A stretch of 64,000 nt of DNA from positions 1 to 64,000 of the forward strand of contig NZ_LTAQ01000004.1 of NCBI RefSeq assembly GCF_001590835.1, written 5' to 3'. The DNA comes from Bacillus gaemokensis. Lineage in GTDB: Bacteria; Bacillota; Bacilli; Bacillales; Bacillaceae_G. The translations under genes were made by a program, and so were the position numbers. A model generated the notes under the pieces. That model did no database searches and was not told the DNA's origin. It saw only the letters and a list, made by a program, of their open reading frames with translations. Of the stretch, positions 43,901 through 52,298 are shown piece after piece (position 1 is the stretch's first letter; each line of letters opens with the position of its first letter).

Positions 43901-46900
43901 TTAAGAGCGGTATTCAATGCATTGTAAGCATTGATGTAGTCAGTTTTCTCTGTTGCAACAGCGTAGCTGTTTGCCAAAGCTTCATAAGAAGGTTTTTCAC
44001 TAACCATTGTCGCCCATTCTTTTTTCAATTGAACTTTTTCAACTGGAGTTAACTTACTGTCGCTCGACATATCGTCAACTCTATTAGTTACATCTTGAGC
44101 CTTTTTATCGGTATCGGAAACCATTTTGTCAATATCTTCTTTGGCATTAGACCAATCAGCTAGAACATCTCCAAAGTTTACTAAAGAACCTGCAAATGTC
44201 GCATCTACTGTTGTAGCCCCATTTGTAGCAAGGGTGATTCTAGCCTCTTTAAGAGTTCCTGTATATCCTGTTGTATCAAATTTAACGAACACACGAACCC
44301 ATTTACCATTTGTAACAGTAGCCTGTTCTCCTATTGCGTAGAAGGTCTTGTCTGTTCCATTTTGGTCATAAATAAATCTCATGTAGACACGAGGATTTTC
44401 TTTAGGAGTAACAAGTGTTTTTACATTGATAAAAGCAGAAGCATAACCTTTAGCTTTTTCAAATGGTTCTAATGCTAAGTTTTGAATGATAAACGCTGAT
44501 GGACTTGTAACTTGAAGACCTTTTAAAATCCCAAACCCTTCAAGACCTGTGACATCCACAATCTTTGTTGTTGTGAGATTTGTAATTCCTTCCCATCCTG
44601 TATTACCAAGAGCAAACGTTGAGTTTAAGACATGGTTTCTATTTCTTACTGAGAATTCATTAATTCTTTTATCCATGTCTTCTGGAGCAGGCGAATGGTC
44701 TAATGGCTTATTACCTTTATACAGAGCCACCCAATCAACTGTAGCTGACGTTGTATTCTGTGGGTAATTATATAAGCTTAATTTTCTTTCGTTCCCTGCT
44801 GTTGTAGCCAATGCTTTGAATGTCACATAAGTTACGCCATCTACATAAGTTTCAGTTGCATAACCAACTCTATTTGCAGAGCCATTCATCCAAACTCCAA
44901 ACTGCTGTCCTGCAGAAATAGTACCTTTGATTACAAATGTATATTCTTGACCTGCAATCCAGTCTTCAGAAAGCGTATACGTGCTTACAAGATAACCTGT
45001 AGTTGAATAGTCTGTACCAGAATCCAAGATTAAGTTTCTTGAACTAATGTTCAATCCATCAATCTTATTCTTGGCATCAGTACCTGCATTGACTTTATCC
45101 TTCATACTAGAGTCCAAGCTGTTAAACGTCACTAAACTTGTGATATCCAAATGTTCTCCAAGGATTTTAATACCCTCTTGACTTGCGTTAAGAGAAGCCA
45201 TAACATTACCTTTTTTAACAACATTGATTGCAACTTCATCAGAAGTCTGTTGAATCTGAGTACCTTGTGCAACCACAGTATCCTCTAAGTCATCTAAGTT
45301 GCCCTGCATATTAGTTACAGTTTGAGTAATCTTATCTGTTTCAATCTTAATCTCAGACTTAGCTTGAGTAACAGCATTGCTTATCTTTCCATCAGCTTCT
45401 ATTTTTGTGTAAACATTTTCAGCCTCTGCTTTCAAGTTAATACTATCTTTCATCTGTGTAATAGATGTGTTATGGCTTGAGATAGTGTTTCCTTGACTCG
45501 TCACTGTATTTGTTAAGTTAGTGACATTCTGAGAAATCTTATCTGTTTCAAGCTTGATTTCAGATTTAGCCTGTGTAACAGCAGTTGAAACCTTGCCATC
45601 AGCCTCTGTCTTTTTATAAACATCATTACTATTGGCTTTTAAGCTAATTTCTTCTGCTTGCTGTATAATTTCAGTCTCTGCATTAGAAACCCTAGATTCT
45701 ACTTCAATTGAATCTTCTGGAGAGATATTGTGTTGACTAGCTTTATTACCTGCTTCAAGCATAATATCCTTTATTTCTACTGATCCTGTGAATGCTCTGG
45801 CTGTTGCATATGCTTTTGCACTTGCGATTGGCTTATTAGCGACAGTGTGAGTCTTCGCTAATCTTGTCCAGTCATAAGTGCCTTCTTGAACTACATTGTT
45901 TCTAATAGAAAGATAGCTTTTGGAATTGTCAGTATGAGTTATTTCAACTTCAAATCCAATCCAATAACTTGCTGTTCCATTACTTGCTAAATTAGTCGCT
46001 TTAATAGAGTAGCTAATTGTAATCTGCTTCCCTACAAACTCTTTCAACTTATCTGATACAGAGAAGTTAACAGTAGTGTCTTTCCCATTCAAGGCAGATA
46101 ACTTCTGACTAGACCTATTCAGCATGTTGCTTCCTCCAAGAGCGACGTCATCAATGCTCTTATTAACATCCTCTTGAGTTACCTTAGTTGAGATTTGGTT
46201 TGCTTGAACTGTAAGTTGAGATTCTGCCGTTTGTAATCTACCATTCGTCTTATCTAGTTCAGTCTGCTTTGCTCTTAAATTAATAGCTTCTGTATTAAGA
46301 TTAATTTGAGTTTCAGCATCTGCAACTCGACCATTTAAGCCATCGTATTCTGATTTAGTAGCTTTTAAATCAATCTCATCAGTTAACTGATTAATACTAG
46401 TCTGTTGCTCATTAACAATATCATTTAAAGCATTGTATTCAGTCTTCTCTACCTTTTGGTTAATCTGGTCTGAATGCTGAATGATTGTACTTTCAGCAAC
46501 CTCTAATCGACCTGTATACTTATTAAAGTCTTCAGTCTTAACCAGTAACTTAATCTCATCTTTCATGACATTAATAGAGCCTTCGTTGGCAGTAACCTTA
46601 TTGCCCATGTTGGTAACGGTAGTGCTTTCTGCCTTTAATAGAATGGCATCTGCATTCTGCTTGATTTGAGTCTCAGCTTCTACAAGTCGAGTTTCATTCT
46701 TGTCACCAACACCGATTACACTAGTCAACTTATCAACTTGTGAAGAAAGTTTTACTCCAAGAGAAACCTGCTCCACTGCTCCACTATGTTCATAATGAAG
46801 GATTTCAACTGTATTCCATCCTGCTCTGAATGTTAAAGGAACAGATAGTCCAGTAGAACTTGTAGTTCTCTCATACATCTTTGCACCATTCATGTATATA

Positions 46901-47676
46901 ACAGCACCATCATCATTTGTTACATTTAGTGTAACCGTCTTGGCAACCTTCATATATACATTTGTGAAATAGTGACCAATGTAATAGTCTCCTGTAAATG
47001 GTTTGATTATAGAGTTATCATCGTAATCAATAATTACACTTGGCTGTTTTCCTTTAATATGATTAAAAGAAGGAATAGCCCCTGCAGAACCTATGTTGAT
47101 GTCATACTTTCTAGCAACCCATCGATTTAAGCCAACAGCACCGTCAAACTCTGTTTTAGTAATTTTAGAACCTAATTCACCTTTTACATTGGTAATCTCA
47201 GTTTCAACAGTTTCTACTCTTCCCTTAACACCTTCAAAAGCGCTTAAGTCAGCTTTGTCGTTAAGTCTTCCAGTAACCAACTGGTACTCTTCGTTGTACT
47301 TATCGATATTAACCTTGTCTAGGAGTTCTCCTTCTAGCTTCTGATAGTTTGCTTCATAAGCTTCTTTATCGACAAGTTTATTAACTTGCTCGTCAACATA
47401 CATCTTCTCTACTTTATCTAAGAGGTCACCTTGAACCTTTCCTAGTTCTGTTTGTACATTACCAGTAATAGTTACTAGTTCATTTTGCGTACCTTCAATA
47501 CCATCAAAGCGATTGTCAACATCGGCTTCTAGTGCGTTGCCATTAGCTATCAACTCATTAATAGCTGAGACAATGTCTGTTTTCGATGCTGTCAATAGTT
47601 TCTCTAAATCGCCAACGGATTTAACAGATGCATATTTCCAAACTCCATCTTCTAAATATCTAATTACTCTAGCCAT
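40921..47676 (-). CDS. Giant modular tail fibre with PA14-like, repeat and S74 chaperone domains
   Basis: 2,251 aa. N-terminal coiled coil; residues ~180-320 resemble a PA14 sugar-binding domain (YYIGHYFTNVYMKV… VTNDDGAVIYMNGAKMYE… FRAGWNTVEILHYEH). A long region of heptad repeats follows (ETQI, DKTNGRLQTAES). Several jelly-roll-like modules come next. Four ~115-residue repeats share SD-KLTPVEKVQLKKEWATM … NYVNAYNALNT … FDDYYDKKAQLIKKINE. The C-terminus has SSRDYKKDI … GLIAEEAPFLV … AIQEL, an S74 intramolecular chaperone that trims itself by a Ser/Lys dyad after trimer folding. Likely the main adsorption fibre. Confidence 0.85.
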   Translation of the reverse strand: MARVIRYLEDGVWKYASVKSVGDLEKLLTASKTDIVSAINELIANGNALEADVDNRFDGIEGTQNELVTITGNVQTELGKVQGDLLDKVEKMYVDEQVNKLVDKEAYEANYQKLEGELLDKVNIDKYNEEYQLVTGRLNDKADLSAFEGVKGRVETVETEITNVKGELGSKITKTEFDGAVGLNRWVARKYDINIGSAGAIPSFNHIKGKQPSVIIDYDDNSIIKPFTGDYYIGHYFTNVYMKVAKTVTLNVTNDDGAVIYMNGAKMYERTTSSTGLSVPLTFRAGWNTVEILHYEHSGAVEQVSLGVKLSSQVDKLTSVIGVGDKNETRLVEAETQIKQNADAILLKAESTTVTNMGNKVTANEGSINVMKDEIKLLVKTEDFNKYTGRLEVAESTIIQHSDQINQKVEKTEYNALNDIVNEQQTSINQLTDEIDLKATKSEYDGLNGRVADAETQINLNTEAINLRAKQTELDKTNGRLQTAESQLTVQANQISTKVTQEDVNKSIDDVALGGSNMLNRSSQKLSALNGKDTTVNFSVSDKLKEFVGKQITISYSIKATNLASNGTASYWIGFEVEITHTDNSKSYLSIRNNVVQEGTYDWTRLAKTHTVANKPIASAKAYATARAFTGSVEIKDIMLEAGNKASQHNISPEDSIEVESRVSNAETEIIQQAEEISLKANSNDVYKKTEADGKVSTAVTQAKSEIKLETDKISQNVTNLTNTVTSQGNTISSHNTSITQMKDSINLKAEAENVYTKIEADGKISNAVTQAKSEIKIETDKITQTVTNMQGNLDDLEDTVVAQGTQIQQTSDEVAINVVKKGNVMASLNASQEGIKILGEHLDITSLVTFNSLDSSMKDKVNAGTDAKNKIDGLNISSRNLILDSGTDYSTTGYLVSTYTLSEDWIAGQEYTFVIKGTISAGQQFGVWMNGSANRVGYATETYVDGVTYVTFKALATTAGNERKLSLYNYPQNTTSATVDWVALYKGNKPLDHSPAPEDMDKRINEFSVRNRNHVLNSTFALGNTGWEGITNLTTTKIVDVTGLEGFGILKGLQVTSPSAFIIQNLALEPFEKAKGYASAFINVKTLVTPKENPRVYMRFIYDQNGTDKTFYAIGEQATVTNGKWVRVFVKFDTTGYTGTLKEARITLATNGATTVDATFAGSLVNFGDVLADWSNAKEDIDKMVSDTDKKAQDVTNRVDDMSSDSKLTPVEKVQLKKEWATMVSEKPSYEALANSYAVATEKTDYINAYNALNTALNGTNGYLKDMQVTSAINGTTFRGVFDDYYDKKSKLIRKVNETSKSIGDSANNKIDGMVIGGNQLVSGTEFLSASGWSRWGAYGKVGAYGIIAPIGRSLYVETKDDAGAQLAVPKGATVGLQGNGRKFSVKKGQEYTLSMNVATSELGDILDYMYLMYTVEGGNRRLGDIKVTDFPQVAPVYTGATVYYYKVKLTFKADRDDDNAYILIAGATKRDLTGSNGYAWIRVNNLKIEEGNVATSWGLSQGDIDQIISDVDKKAEESKKAIADMSNDNKVTPVEKFQLKKEWATITAEKPQYESLSTTYGITTEKTNYVNAYNALNTAVTPIISNMTTTSDINGATFRSTFDDYYDKKAQLIKKINETARILANDADKKAQESKNAIADMANDSKLTPIEKQQLKKEWATISAEKPQYEALSTTYGVTTEKTNYVNAYNALNTFISPFLTNTTVTSDINGTTFRNTFDDYYDKKAQLIKKINELSRTIGTNADTKAQEAKSAIADMSSDSKITPVEKVQLKKEWATMVAEKPQYEALATTYGITTEKTNYVNAYNTLNTALNGTGGILTNMTTTSTVVGATFRAQFDDYYDRLAQLIKKINETAKSLANNAQNKIDSVTTTESNVTVIDGGKIKTDSVTARQININNLFADSAFIAKFKAMEIDASKITTGELRGIYVRTDGTNSFSYMSGGSIASKSKVDSTETWIDEGIIRVRNGVYQNTITPDYLSISALGKSGYGKISYYSHATDLAQNNLNVWSVGKITLEPNGGDLILKGRPHIQKTDANGVALDFPNAGSVKFDQYGNILTGSSAGSEATWSIKDADGQVRLLVPVGKGTRGVMELKAPYGGLDLFWQGYRFMSFWGDSVNRFIRFGDGGSIKWQHNVGRFEFRNFADTDWAHLAGIWDTVSSRDYKKDIDKFDGSALDIINSATPKQYRYTSQSEDERVSIGLIAEEAPFLVQGADKKTVDNYGMTTLAWKAIQELSEQVRYLKNQLNNR
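42105..44085 (-). repeat. Four ~115-codon internal repeats in the giant fibre
   Basis: Unit 1 about 43,740-44,085; units 2-4 are back-to-back between about 42,105 and 43,115. All carry a DM(S/A)(S/N)D motif, then a KKEWATM/I block and a DDYYD block. Unit 1 is separated from the rest by a jelly-roll-like insertion. Arose by tandem duplication. Confidence 0.8.
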
Positions 47677-47698
47677 TAATTATATATCCACACTCTCC

Positions 47699-47717
47699 TT
47701 TTAATGGTTTTGTTTAA
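47699..47717 (-). repeat. 19-bp intergenic element, copy 19
   Basis: Minus-strand TTAAACAAAACCATTAAAA before AGGAGAG of the fibre gene; paired with copy 20 around a 10-bp hairpin. Confidence 0.85.
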
Positions 47718-47721
47718 TAAC

Positions 47722-47751
47722 AATATAAGAGAAGTACTCATCTCTTATATA
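47722..47751 (-). promoter_or_regulatory. Hairpin between two element copies
   Basis: ATATAAGAGA / TCTCTTATAT with an 8-base loop in the fibre leader RNA. No T run follows, so it is not a normal terminator. Confidence 0.6.
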
Positions 47752-47770
47752 TTTTAATGGTTTTGTTCTA
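47752..47770 (-). repeat. 19-bp intergenic element, copy 20
   Basis: Minus-strand TAGAACAAAACCATTAAAA at the start of the fibre transcript, right after the promoter. Confidence 0.8.
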
Positions 47771-47774
47771 GTTA

Positions 47775-47803
47775 ATTATACTATTATAAGTAGGATTGGT
47801 CAA
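47775..47803 (-). promoter_or_regulatory. Strong promoter of the giant fibre gene
   Basis: Minus-strand TTGACC (47798-47803), 17 bp, TATAAT (47775-47780). The -35 box is at the centre of dyad ATAAGTAGG / CCTACTTAT (47786-47813). Confidence 0.8.
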
Positions 47804-47815
47804 CCCTACTTATCT

Positions 47816-47842
47816 AATAAAATCGTGATTTTAATAACTATT
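47816..47842. repeat. Second dispersed element, copy 3
   Basis: Plus-strand AATAAAA, 6 bases, TTTTAATAACTATT. Lies 12 bp upstream of the fibre promoter, between it and the terminator of the tail-tube gene. Confidence 0.65.
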
Positions 47843-47852
47843 TTTTTTAGAT

Positions 47853-47902
47853 ACAAAAAAAAGGAGACTGTCGCCTCTTGTGAGAAAACAGCCCCCTTTT
47901 GT
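47853..47902 (-). terminator. Terminator after the tail-tube gene
   Basis: Minus-strand stem GGGGGCTGT / ACAGTCTCC with G-U pairs and a run of nine T. Confidence 0.7.
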
Positions 47903-47909
47903 CAGCTAA

Positions 47910-48668
47910 TTACTCACCAATGATTTTGTAAGTAGCCATGTTTTTGTTTTTGTCTGGGAACAAGTCGAATGTGATTTCTAACTTAGTTGGTTCAGTCGCA
48001 GACATTGTGATTGTGAAATTAGATTGTGGACGAGCCATTGGGTACTCGATTTGGATGAATTCATCCTTACCAGATTCTTTCTCACGGATTAACGCATCTG
48101 CAACGATACGAACAGCTTTAGGGAACTTATCAGCAGAGATATTGATTACTTTTGCTTGAGTATCTTTTACTAAGAAGTAAACAGCGTAAGCATCTCCTTC
48201 TACAGCATCAGTACCGAAAGTAACGTCAGAACCAGTTACAGAGAATTGAGAAGCAGTTGGAGCAGTTTCAACTTCTGTTAAAGGTTGTCCAATATGTTCT
48301 ACTTCGTCAGCGCCAACTTTAATTACAGCTACAGAGCCTTTTAATGGTGCGCCACCTAAACTAGCTTTCTTAGTAGAGCCAACCTTAACGATTTCACGTT
48401 TTGCAACGTTTGTTTCTCCAGTTACGATTTCAGAACCTGCAACTAAAGCAATCCACTTAAGGTCGAATACTTCCATCTCAACTTTTAATGTACTCTGACG
48501 GTCAGAGTCCCATGCGATTGCGTTAGTACCTTTAGACTTTGCGAAAGTACGCTCAGAAGTCCATTCATTTGTAGAAACGTTTGCGTAGTCAGAGAATAAA
48601 TCTGGTACGTTTGTAGCTTTGTCAAACAATGTGATGTTTGCACAGTCTTTAATTCCGTAAATTGCCAT
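47910..48668 (-). CDS. Major tail tube protein
   Basis: 252 aa. Beta-rich; MAIYGIKDCANITLFD, AIAWDSDRQSTLKVEMEVFDLKW and MSATEPTKLEITFDLFPD are typical of siphovirus tail-tube proteins. Preceded by an element copy and followed by a strong terminator, as expected for an abundant product. Confidence 0.75.
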   Translation of the reverse strand: MAIYGIKDCANITLFDKATNVPDLFSDYANVSTNEWTSERTFAKSKGTNAIAWDSDRQSTLKVEMEVFDLKWIALVAGSEIVTGETNVAKREIVKVGSTKKASLGGAPLKGSVAVIKVGADEVEHIGQPLTEVETAPTASQFSVTGSDVTFGTDAVEGDAYAVYFLVKDTQAKVINISADKFPKAVRIVADALIREKESGKDEFIQIEYPMARPQSNFTITMSATEPTKLEITFDLFPDKNKNMATYKIIGE

Positions 48669-48697
48669 CTTATAGATGCACCTCTTCTTGTATTATT

Positions 48698-48716
48698 TTG
48701 CAATGGTTTTGTTTAA
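48698..48716 (-). repeat. 19-bp intergenic element, copy 21
   Basis: Perfect minus-strand copy in front of the AAGAGGTG ribosome site of the tail-tube gene. Confidence 0.85.
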
Positions 48717-48745
48717 CATTGCATTTGTGATTAAAGGGATTACCT

Positions 48746-49513
48746 TTAATTTCCGATTTTAAGTGTTTCTAGCCAGTGCTTGATATCATCTTTAACATCA
48801 AACTTCTCGCTAAGTTTGTACTGCATTGCAGTACGATAAGTGTCCATTCCAATAATACTTTTGTAAGCATTGTAGAATTGGAAGTAAGTCATCTCATCTA
48901 TCTCTCTTGGAGCGATGTATGATGTCCCACCAAAGGATACATAGTTTGCTATATCTTGCAAATGAACAGCATCCTTTTCAGCCTTTCTTCTTCTACCCTT
49001 TTGTAGCTTCTCCCAGATATCTTTCTGTCTCTTGGTCATATTCTTAGGAGGCTTTTCAACCTCAATGTCCTTTCGACCTAAGACACCTTGGATAACCTTT
49101 CTTAGATTTTCAAACTCATTCTTATCAATAAGATAAGATTTGTTTACAACGATTTTCTGTCTCTTTTCAAGGACTTTAATATCATCTGCTCTAAGGAAAT
49201 AGGACAGGCTGTGTTTTAACACTTCTAATGCACCTTCACTATTGAAAACTGCCTTGTCTAGAATGGTAGTACCTTCGTCTCCTTTTAAGAAGAACAGTTC
49301 GAAGATACTCCATTTTCTAACAAGTTCTTCCTCATTGTCAGCGCCAGTGAAGACAGCATCTGTCGTAAGGATATAGGGCATTATCAACGATTGGAACAAG
49401 TCCTCTCCCATATCTACAACCTCTTTCATCGAAGGTTGATAGACATATGTCTGGCTATCTTCGTCAACCAGAATTGGTCTGCCCATAAATACTCTCATTT
49501 TATCTACAGTCAT
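48746..49513 (-). CDS. Hypothetical structural-operon protein, 255 aa
   Basis: Between the tail terminator-like and tail-tube genes. Charged, with a Lys/Arg-rich middle (KNMTKRQKDIWEKLQKGRRRKAEKD). Not recognised. A minor virion or assembly role follows only from position. Confidence 0.6.
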   Translation of the reverse strand: MTVDKMRVFMGRPILVDEDSQTYVYQPSMKEVVDMGEDLFQSLIMPYILTTDAVFTGADNEEELVRKWSIFELFFLKGDEGTTILDKAVFNSEGALEVLKHSLSYFLRADDIKVLEKRQKIVVNKSYLIDKNEFENLRKVIQGVLGRKDIEVEKPPKNMTKRQKDIWEKLQKGRRRKAEKDAVHLQDIANYVSFGGTSYIAPREIDEMTYFQFYNAYKSIIGMDTYRTAMQYKLSEKFDVKDDIKHWLETLKIGN

Positions 49514-49530
49514 CTCTTATAACCTCCAGA

Positions 49531-50055
49531 CTAACTAAAGTCTGATACAGTAAAGCTAACTGTATATCCACCAAATTTGTTATTGTGAAACCATAATTCG
49601 TTGGCATATCGAAGTTTCAACTTACCCATGTTGCCAATATCTGTTGCACCTTCAAATAGTTTCTCGATTTCACCTAACATTAAATCTTGACGAATTCCAC
49701 TGTCTGTTTTCATTAAGTCAGTGTGCGTGAAAATATAAAAATATACTTCCCCTGCTTGATAGTCGTCATAGATATTAAATCCTTCTTGGAGTCTTCTGAA
49801 TCCACTAAGACCTATAGTAATAAATGATTTCTTCATTTCAACAGGGTCTGGTACAAACCTAAATGGATAAACCCTGTCATACATTAGAGACATTCTCTGG
49901 TCTTCAGATATATCCCTAAATAATGCATCTGTTTCATTAAACAGTAATAGCTTTGTGAGCGTTTCAGATTCCAAAATCTTATTCAGTATCATCATTTTAT
50001 ACTGAGGTATCTTTTGGATAGCAGACTCTCCACGATTCTTTACAGACTTTGTCAT
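49531..50055 (-). CDS. Tail terminator/completion-like protein
   Basis: 174 aa. Position before the tail tube and residues RFVPDPVEMKKSFITIGLSGFRR and ANELWFHNNKFGGYTVSFTVSDF fit small neck/tail completion proteins. Sequence evidence alone is weak. Confidence 0.5.
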   Translation of the reverse strand: MTKSVKNRGESAIQKIPQYKMMILNKILESETLTKLLLFNETDALFRDISEDQRMSLMYDRVYPFRFVPDPVEMKKSFITIGLSGFRRLQEGFNIYDDYQAGEVYFYIFTHTDLMKTDSGIRQDLMLGEIEKLFEGATDIGNMGKLKLRYANELWFHNNKFGGYTVSFTVSDFS

Positions 50056-50069
50056 CTAATCACCCTCTC

Positions 50070-51080
50070 TTAATATGGACTAATAATTTTTACCGCCTTA
50101 GAAGCAAGTACACCATCTGCTGTTTTGCCAACGATAGTAATCTGCGAACCAACCTTTTGGAAGTTGGATACAATTCTAATAGAAATGCCTTTTGTACTTT
50201 GTTCAACAATCGTTGCTATTGCGCTATCATCCATGACAGTCCACTCAGTAACACCTTCTTCTGGCACGAGCTGACCATTTTCATAGACACTAGCTTCATA
50301 TTTCACAGTAGAACCAATCTTGGCTTTATCAGAACCAGTGATAACCAACGTTTTCTCTATAGGATTTGGCTTTTCTTCCTCACCAGTAGATGGCTTTTCT
50401 CCATTAATATAGTAATCTGCAATACCAAGTTCGACATTGTCCCTAGTTGGGTCTACAAAGTCTTCCTCAAGTAAGAACTGAATCATCCCATTACGAGACA
50501 TCCATTCCTTAAACATGACTTGATATACAGCTCCACTAATGAATACCCTTTGACCAAGTTTAATTGACCTCGTCTGTGGATTGTCTTGCATGTACATTAA
50601 CATTTTAGCGTTTACAATCCATGAGTGATGACCAGATGTACTAAGACCAAGTGTATATAATGTATTGTTCTTGATTACAGCAGGATGACCATCGCCATCT
50701 TTTCCACTGACCTTACCATCAATCATCCACTTGATTCTTCCATTTGATGGTCTGATTTTGGTTTGCTTATGAGTTGGAACAGACTTTTCTTCATCAGAGA
50801 ATATTAACCATTCTCTTTCTCGCCACTTCATAATTGAACCAACTTTTAAATTACTCTCATTCTTTACAACCATATACTTATCATCTGACAAGTCTTTATT
50901 GTTGTTTTGGTTTTGGTCATTGATTACTGCGAATTGTTTTACGCCATCAATTTCAACCTCTTCCTTTGCAAGAGTATTCTCAAACCATAATTCAAAAGAC
51001 CTCGACATTTTCTTGAAATTTCTCTCATATCGAGTTCCACCTTTGGCATCCATTCGACTTCTAAATGTTGAGTAACTCAC
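50070..51080 (-). CDS. Head-closure/stopper-like protein with C-terminal Ig-like domain
   Basis: About 336 aa. The first ~230 residues look like a connector (MDAKGGTRYERNFKKMS … LKVGSIMKWREREWLIFSDEE). A Glu/Pro linker leads to an ~85-residue Ig-like domain (KTLVITGSDKAKIGSTVKYEASVYENG…), the bacterial Big_2 pattern. GTG 51080 fits the AGAGGGG site better than GTG 51089. Confidence 0.6.
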   Translation of the reverse strand: MSYSTFRSRMDAKGGTRYERNFKKMSRSFELWFENTLAKEEVEIDGVKQFAVINDQNQNNNKDLSDDKYMVVKNESNLKVGSIMKWREREWLIFSDEEKSVPTHKQTKIRPSNGRIKWMIDGKVSGKDGDGHPAVIKNNTLYTLGLSTSGHHSWIVNAKMLMYMQDNPQTRSIKLGQRVFISGAVYQVMFKEWMSRNGMIQFLLEEDFVDPTRDNVELGIADYYINGEKPSTGEEEKPNPIEKTLVITGSDKAKIGSTVKYEASVYENGQLVPEEGVTEWTVMDDSAIATIVEQSTKGISIRIVSNFQKVGSQITIVGKTADGVLASKAVKIISPY

Positions 51081-51082
51081 TC

Positions 51083-51517
51083 TTACCACCCCTCTAACGA
51101 GAAGTCTTTGTAAGTGTAAGAAACAGCGTACTCACGAATTTCATCTTTAAGCTTTTCATCAATCTTTGATATTTCTTTAAGATATCCTGTACCCTGCACA
51201 GCTTTATAGTCTCTGTCACCAATTTCTTTGCTCATTAAATCTGCATTATATAACTTAGAAGACAACCATGCCTTCTTCATCCCTAATGCTAAGATGTGCT
51301 GTTCCTGTGTAGTTAAGTCTTCATGAAACTCACCTACACCATTTTCCTCAGTGATTAATTCCAAATTCTTGGTACACTGTGGAAAGTGTAGGCTTCTAGC
51401 TTCATCAAGATAACCAAAGAGGACTTCATTCAATTCCTCGTCAGAGACAAGTTTCAATGTGTAGTCATCTATCATTCCTAGGAACTTCCTGTTAATAGAC
51501 ATGAAAGATGTCGCCAT
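51083..51517 (-). CDS. Head-tail connector-like protein
   Basis: 144 aa, mainly helical, ATG after AGGAGGTG. LVSDEELNEVLFGYLDEARSLHFPQC and C-terminal YAVSYTYKDF resemble gp6-type adaptors in order and length. Confidence 0.55.
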   Translation of the reverse strand: MATSFMSINRKFLGMIDDYTLKLVSDEELNEVLFGYLDEARSLHFPQCTKNLELITEENGVGEFHEDLTTQEQHILALGMKKAWLSSKLYNADLMSKEIGDRDYKAVQGTGYLKEISKIDEKLKDEIREYAVSYTYKDFSLEGW

Positions 51518-51528
51518 TGCAACACCTC

Positions 51529-52164
51529 CTAGATTCTTAAGTCTTCGTCAACCTCTGTCGCTTCAGCATCTTCGAAGATTTCGTCACCAACATGCTTTCT
51601 AATAACCTGCATCTTTTGGTAGTCACCAAATTCACCAAGTTTAAATAGACCTACAGCAGTTTCGATAATCTTCTTAACTAGCTTCGAATCGGAAGTTTCC
51701 ATGACGTGCTTGAATTTTTGTGTATTTGATTTAAGAATGAATTCTTTAATATCAGACGAGTCTACCTGTCCACGTTTCCACTCTGGACTAAGAGCGAAAT
51801 ACTCATCATACTTCTTATCTAATCCAAGATAAACAAGTACATCTTCTAATTCATACTCTCCACCAACAACCTCTGTAATCAGTAAGCTGAATCCTTCTAA
51901 AATCTTTCTGTTAGAGTTTAGAATTACACGAAGGTCGCCAACAGTAATATAGTCTTCATCCCCACGACTTTCCATATCTAATGCTGTTTGCATTTTTGGA
52001 TTGTCATAGACAAAGCGCCACAGCTCATTATTCACTACGATTACCTCTGTATTGCGGTCAATATTTACACGCTTTCTACGTTGAGGCTTCTCGTCTCGTT
52101 TATTTAACTCTGGACGATTATTTCTATTGTTATTTCTTCGATTTGAATGGTTATGTTTTTCCAT
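51529..52164 (-). CDS. Hypothetical head-operon protein with Asn/Arg-rich N-terminus
   Basis: 211 aa. The first ~35 residues are rich in Asn, Arg, His and Lys (HNHSNRRNNNRNNRP), suggesting nucleic-acid contact or disorder. The remainder is helical. Placed right after the major capsid gene, with its own promoter and two element copies. A packaging or connector function is plausible but unproven. Confidence 0.55.
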   Translation of the reverse strand: MEKHNHSNRRNNNRNNRPELNKRDEKPQRRKRVNIDRNTEVIVVNNELWRFVYDNPKMQTALDMESRGDEDYITVGDLRVILNSNRKILEGFSLLITEVVGGEYELEDVLVYLGLDKKYDEYFALSPEWKRGQVDSSDIKEFILKSNTQKFKHVMETSDSKLVKKIIETAVGLFKLGEFGDYQKMQVIRKHVGDEIFEDAEATEVDEDLRI

Positions 52165-52186
52165 CTTTTGCACTCTCCCACTATTT

Positions 52187-52205
52187 TTGCAATGGTTTTG
52201 TTTAA
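52187..52205 (-). repeat. 19-bp intergenic element, copy 22
   Basis: Perfect minus-strand copy before the GGGAGAG ribosome site. A hairpin AGGAGT / ACTCCT (52218-52238) lies between it and the promoter. Confidence 0.85.
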
Positions 52206-52253
52206 TAAAGGAAAGAAGGAGTCGTCTAGGTACTCCTCCCCTCCCTTATATAG

Positions 52254-52282
52254 ATTGTATCACAATGACAATGTCATTTCAA
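52254..52282 (-). promoter_or_regulatory. Promoter formed by the 19-bp element after the capsid gene
   Basis: Minus-strand TTGAAA (end of copy 23), 17 bp, TACAAT (52254-52259). Confidence 0.7.
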
Positions 52283-52295
52283 TGGTTTTGTTTAA
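52277..52295 (-). repeat. 19-bp intergenic element, copy 23
   Basis: Minus-strand TTAAACAAAACCATTGAAA immediately after the major capsid stop; supplies a -35 box. Confidence 0.85.
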
Positions 52296-52298
52296 AGA

